A stretch of DNA of 64,000 nucleotides from Channa striata. Lineage: Eukaryota > Chordata > Actinopteri > Anabantiformes > Channidae. The notes below the pieces were generated by a model. It was given only the letters and a program-made list of their open reading frames with translations. It was not told the origin of the DNA and searched no databases. Positions 58,763-64,000 of this stretch are shown here, in pieces; within the stretch, counting starts at the first letter, position 1; each line of letters starts with the position of its first letter. The translations under genes were made by a program, and so were the position numbers. The stretch covers positions 28,116,720-28,180,719 of the forward strand of contig CM065174.1 of assembly GCA_033026295.1 (NCBI GenBank), read 5' to 3'.

Positions 58763-60680
58763 CTGCAGGGGAACACACACACAAACCCCAGTAAAGCCAC
58801 ATGATTTGAAACAGCTGGTCTTCAGCATAATTTATGTCAATATGTGACTGAGATGAATATTTTTGTAACTGTTGCTCAGCTGTAATGGAGAAGAAAAGCC
58901 TCGTGATATTTTGTTTGCATTGCACAGTCACTGTTTTGTGCTTGAACTGGACCTGAAAAGTGGTTCTGACTCTCTGGCCTGGAGAATTGGTTTGTGACAG
59001 CATGAATAACCTTTTGCCATTACAGCTCTTCCAAGAAGTGAAGCTATCTCTGGGTGAAAGAATATATCAAAGGATGATGGAATGAATTTTCCATTTTCAA
59101 TCTCAACCACAGTCTCTGTCCACAGTGTCTTGCCAAACAAATACTCTCTAAACACAATTATTCACTTTCTTTTCTTTTCGGTTTTTACATTCAGCCCATT
59201 GCAAAGGTATTAGAAAAATAAACACTCTGAATTCATTTCCAATCTTTCCAACTTCCAATTTTATTCACATCTCATTTGTTGTTTAACAATATTGGACCTG
59301 AAGTTGTTCCTTATAAGTTCAATCATATAATGGGAAACATGGACTTGCTTTTAATTGTACTTTCATCATACAAACACTTTGGAGATGCTCATTCCCATAT
59401 ATTTTTCAATGAATTGTTTCAATGTCTATCCACAGTGAAGGTGGTGGTCATGTTTTATGCCTTTATATGCATTATGCCTTATACCAGTCAAGTTGCAGTT
59501 TACATAATTTCTTCAGACTCATTTTCTAATCAGTTCAATCATGAATGTTTGTGACAGATTCAATGAAATTGTTATTTTAATGAATAACAGGATAGTTAAA
59601 GTAGAAGCTCACTAAACATACGTTACCAGGGGCAAGGCCAATCTGGCAACAAAACCCAATCAGCACAACGCCAACCACATCCCTACGTAGCATACACAAC
59701 CTGCTTCTGACCACACCACAAGATCGGATTTTAGATTGTTGATTGATATCCTGCGGTTGTGTTCCCAAATCCACTTTCATTCACTTCCTCCCTGCCCTTA
59801 GCTTCCCTGTATCATCCCTGCTCAAAGCTTCTACTGCCACAATCTTGATTTATTGTGTATCCGGTGATTTTTTTTTTATTCCCCTCCGAGTTCTTCCTCC
59901 TACAGGCTGCTGCTTGACACTTCAGCACTCGATTAAGTCTTGAGCAGACTGTCCTTGAGACAGACTGATTTCACACTGACAGAATCTTTCAAAGTGACGC
60001 TGTACCTGAACACAAAAGACACGTTGAGGCCTCAGAATATCCATCAAGTGTTTGGGGAGATGGGAGTACATCACAAGTTGCTCCTTTTAAGGGCCGAACA
60101 AGTGCGTACAGTAAATGTCCCCGAGCAGTTGAGCTCGCTTATTTAAAGTTGCTACTACAATTGTCAACTCAATAATCCACAATTATCCTTGACTAAATAA
60201 AAAAAAACCTGACACATGGTGTCACAAGGTGCACAAGGTGCTGAATAATGGGCACAGCTAGTACCCAGTGTGAAGGAAACAGACAGACAATCTATAATAA
60301 ATGTACAATAATATCACTTATTATCTGAGATATTTTCTGTCACCACAGTCAGATTTAGTAGTAGTGGTACGTGTCCTGCTGTGGACACACGGAACGGCTT
60401 TACAAGCCTTAAGCTGTTTCGATGCTACAGCTGAAGAAAAACATACATTCGCTGTATGATTCATTCAGCAGGTTCCAAACTCTCCAAAAAATGCTCTTTG
60501 TATGTTGTATCTGCCCACAACCTCCAACACAGTGACGCATCTCTGTGTGTGAACACTGAAACCTTCTCCTGCAGCCTGTATCTGTGTCACTGTGTGGATT
60601 TATTGTTGGAGTCATATTCAGCCTCATCTGCCAAAATGAAGTCCTGGAAGCACTCGACAACTGTGGGTACATCTACAAAA
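58763..60680. other. Upstream flank or first intron of the sulfotransferase gene
   Basis: The start exon of the gene must lie in or beyond this stretch, because the transmembrane exon begins in mid-codon and has no ATG. I could not pick a convincing short ATG exon. The 59,160-59,560 part is AT-rich with no recognised repeat. Confidence 0.4.
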
Positions 60681-60699
60681 AACACACACACACACACAC
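60681..60699. repeat. (CA)n microsatellite
   Basis: A short uninterrupted CA run of about 19 bases. Confidence 0.9.
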
Positions 60700-63600
60700 T
60701 CTTCACCTCTCTGACTCACTGGCGACTGCTCTGAAATTGTAAGCCGGTACTGTCCAATCCTTGTCCATTTGTTGCTTCGTGACCACAATTGTCTATCGAA
60801 TACTTTTGAGCCGTGGTTTCTGCAGAGATCCTCAGTCATCTAGCTCACTGAGGCAGACACATGTGCTGTGTCGGCTCTTCAAGACCTCAGGGTGGGAATT
60901 AAAGAAGCCTGCGGGATGAAAAGTAAAATGCCTTCAAAAACCTCAAGCAAGTCTGGTACAGATAGATTTTTGGAGGAAACAAGAGTGGAAGTGACTGGAA
61001 ACAGTACTGTGTGTCTGCTGGAGTGCGACAGACAAAGCTGTGACATGTCACTGCACAGAAAGACCCCGATATTTAGGCGCCTGACGCAGTTCAGTTTCTA
61101 ACAGTTGTACAAAAGATTAGCTATAGACGTTCTCCACATAAGTTCAAGAACCTAGAAGGAAATATCTGGGGCCAGTTGATGTCTGCTTCAGCGCTGCAGG
61201 GAAGCGTGGTCACTGGCTTTGTCTTCATTTGTTGGTTTGCTGTTTCAGCACAGTCGGAGTGCTCAGTAAACAGAGCTCAGCAGCGAGTCACAGCTCAACC
61301 ACAGCTCCAGATGGAAAAGAAATGAGACGTTTGGTTAGAGGACAATGCCGAGATACTGTCTCAGCAGCAAGTCGCTCTGAAGAAAGTGGTGAGTGCGGGA
61401 ACACTCAACCGGCTCCACACTCGGCCCTTAATGAGTTCAGGAGATAAATATGTGTAACCGTTTCACTTGCCCAGTAGCTTCCATGAAATCATTCGTCATT
61501 ACCACTGTCACATATTTAAAGCTATTCAAAACTCCTGAAGCCGCGTTCTTCTACATAGGAAACATTAACATGTAAGAAATACAGTGTTGAAATGTTAATA
61601 AAGTGAAGTGAAATTAACCAACTGTATCAAAAAACACAACTCAAAGGAATCAAACCAGACCATCAATACAAACTCTCAGTTTCCAACCATTACACCGTGT
61701 CACAAATACGGTTGATGCCTCCTAATCCCAGTGTTCCTCAGTGTAGACAGACGATGTTGTACTGTGCTGGGGGATGGACTTTTCAAACGTATGTGAGCCA
61801 AACCACAGGGACATTGAATCACCTAAATGATATGTAATAATAACACCTTAATATGATGACTGAAAAAACGACATGAGAACGCTGCAGCGTGTGCACGGTG
61901 TGAACGTGCACGTTCGGAGGCAACACGTGGCGATCCTAGAAGATTAATTCAAGATTAGGATCAGAGTTCAAAAGATGCCAGTGTGGAATTCCTGTCCTAA
62001 AGCAGAATACTGTTTAAAGCGTGGCACACCTCTCCATGCCTGCATCAGAACACGCCTCACTGACAATTAATATTTTACCTTTTTAAAAACCTTTCCACTG
62101 CATTTTCAATCCAACTCAATCCAACTTTCCAGCTATACAAGCACAGTGTTTTCTGTCCAGCTCATTTCAGTACAAATACTTCTGTTAAGTTGGCTAATGG
62201 TCTGAATGTCTGGATGATCGCACGGTGGAAACCGTGTCCGTATAATAATGCATTCTTCTTTAGTGGTAGAGAACATTTACCAATTTCTTTATTTGTCGAC
62301 ATTGAAAAAATGCGTGTAGGTACTTACTGTGTATGAGGGGTGATGACTTCACCTGACCAGCGTATTCATTCAATTGACATTTTCCAAAAGGCTATAAGGC
62401 TAATTAATGCATACAAATATGTTAAGCTGCTGGTTAATTTCTCTTTCACAATTTAAATCCATCACCACTAGTGATCCACCTTTGTCAACCGGCTTAAACC
62501 GGTATTTTAGAGGAACAAAACAGCTAAGAATTACTTCATAAATATTAGTAATAATATAAATAAATAAAAATAATAAGCTTTTTTGAAAAAAGTACTGAGT
62601 GCTACATATGTACTATAATACAAATTCAAAGGAATTAAACTGGACAAAGAAATAATGGCAACTGCAAATGTACTTTAAAGAAATCTCTGACTCAACACAG
62701 TCAAACAATAAGTATAGAAAGTTTGTAAAAAGGACAAACCTGGAGAAATCAGCAATTTGTGTGAACACTAAATTCACCCACTTGACCCAAATTCTGCATG
62801 CATTAATCCTTATTGGGCTTAAAATATATATCATTGTATTTTTGATTTTGCAGGTTCCGACATTATGTTTTCAATTGGCAAGTGCACTTAGTTTTCAAAA
62901 GGTTCATTCAGACAATGGTTTTCCCAAGGCAAAATACTTCTTCAGTTCGATCTGAGGTCAGAGGTCAACTCGCAGTTGGTGAGTTAATAACAGAGATGAG
63001 CTCACATGACGATGATGTTGATCTCCACCTGACCATCATGTGGATCTCTCTCCACAAGTTATGTGGACGCCATGTAGGCAGCAAAGAACTATATTAAACT
63101 CATGACAGGAAGAGAACTGTTGAAACTGTTGGACTGCTCTTTCATGTCAGATGCAAATGATTCCATACATACAGCTGTCGCGCTAACTTTGAACTCTACC
63201 TTCAGGGCAGAAGAAATCAAAAGTGAAATGCTCAGCTTTTTAAATGGTGGCTCGTGTAGCCAGTGTTGGTGCACGCATGGTCAAAAGAAAGCATTCAATA
63301 AGCCCAATGTTCAGCTGATATGTCTAAAGCATATGTCAGGTCACCAAGTTGAATCTCATTCTCAATGGAATTGAACCTGAAACAAAGTACCAGTTGCTTG
63401 AATGTATTAAAATTGCACAACACACTATTTTCTTTGAAACCGGTCAGCAAATATTCTAAAGTGTGACCACATGCCATTCCAGCCACAGGTTTTCCCTGGG
63501 CAACAGCAACATCTGGAGCTGGGCCTGCTGCTCCTGCAGAACTCTCCCACAAACTCACGTGGACTTTTAACCTCCGTGTGTGAGTAAAGTGATGTTTACC

Positions 63601-64000
63601 GGGCATTTCTTTCCTGGCAGTGCGTGTTAGCCGTGGTAAGGCTGGTGTATCTAATCGGTTCCCAGACATACACAGATATCTACAGAGCCAGGTCACCCTG
63701 AGCGGAGAAGGCACGTTCAGGATCTAAATTAAACACTGGACTGTTGATATGGAATGTCAGCAAAAAGCAGGGGCAGATTTCGATGTTTGTTACACTGCGG
63801 TGGCCCAACTGGTGGCCCACTTACACGACTTAAACAGTCACACTTAAACGCGTTTTGGAAGTAAACTGTGTATTAATAATCTACCAGGGTGTTTATGAAG
63901 TGTCCAACACATAGCTCATCTATCATTTTCAACTCCAAATAGTCATAAATGAATAATAATAAACAGCTGGGTACAAACTGTACTGTGCTAAAGCCTTCAC
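60700..64000. other. Gene-free stretch
   Basis: No supported exon, RNA gene or named transposon was seen. Frames at 63,102-63,374 (plus) and 63,295-63,714 (minus) have no recognisable domain or splice context. Part of this could be the promoter or 5' UTR region of the sulfotransferase gene. Confidence 0.4.

Overview
The window is eukaryotic nuclear DNA from a ray-finned fish, most likely a teleost. Three things support this. There are L2-clade LINE copies ending in the fish-type tail (TATATAAATAAAGTTGAATTG repeats), together with Rex1-like LINE, Tc1/mariner, hAT and tRNA-derived SINE remnants. There are long CA and TA microsatellites. The one host gene I can support has GT-AG introns and encodes a vertebrate galactose 3-O-sulfotransferase. 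No bacterial-style operons, CRISPR arrays, rRNA or functional tRNA genes are visible.

Layout. Bases 1-35,800 are gene-poor and hold scattered transposon debris: a 52-bp hAT remnant with an intact 8-bp target duplication (1.1 kb), Rex1-like 3' ends (1.9 and 2.3 kb), a broken hAT transposase (3.6-4.1 kb), a Rex1-like LINE wreck with a patch of L2 sequence inside it (7.7-8.6 kb), an LTR-like segment joined to a Tc1 tail (8.9-9.5 kb), an L2 tail (11.5 kb), a second Rex1-like wreck (18.7-19.6 kb), an 857-bp CA-rich array (26.9-27.7 kb) and SINEs at 29.3 and 34.3 kb. Bases 35,800-40,525 hold an almost full-length L2 element. Its ORF1 is intact (zinc-knuckle-like cysteines, coiled coil, SGNH esterase). 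Its ORF2 (endonuclease plus reverse transcriptase) is broken exactly before the YxDD catalytic motif. Three more L2 copies in the same orientation follow at 43.1, 47.3 and 50.9 kb. A decayed Tc1-like element and a composite SINE/repeat block lie at 53.9-55.2 kb.

The host gene is at 55,915-58,762 on the minus strand. Three coding exons encode a Golgi type II membrane sulfotransferase closest, by my reading, to GAL3ST2. Its first coding exon, with the start codon, lies upstream and was not found. It has an unusually long stem and a basic C-terminal extension. I see no further supported gene from 58.8 kb to the end.

The parts do not form one pathway. The retroelements relate to each other as autonomous (L2, Rex1-like) and non-autonomous (SINE, deletion-derivative) partners, while the sulfotransferase is an unrelated host gene. 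No novel defence or biosynthetic system could be supported. Most repeat assignments are from recognition of family motifs and not from a database search.
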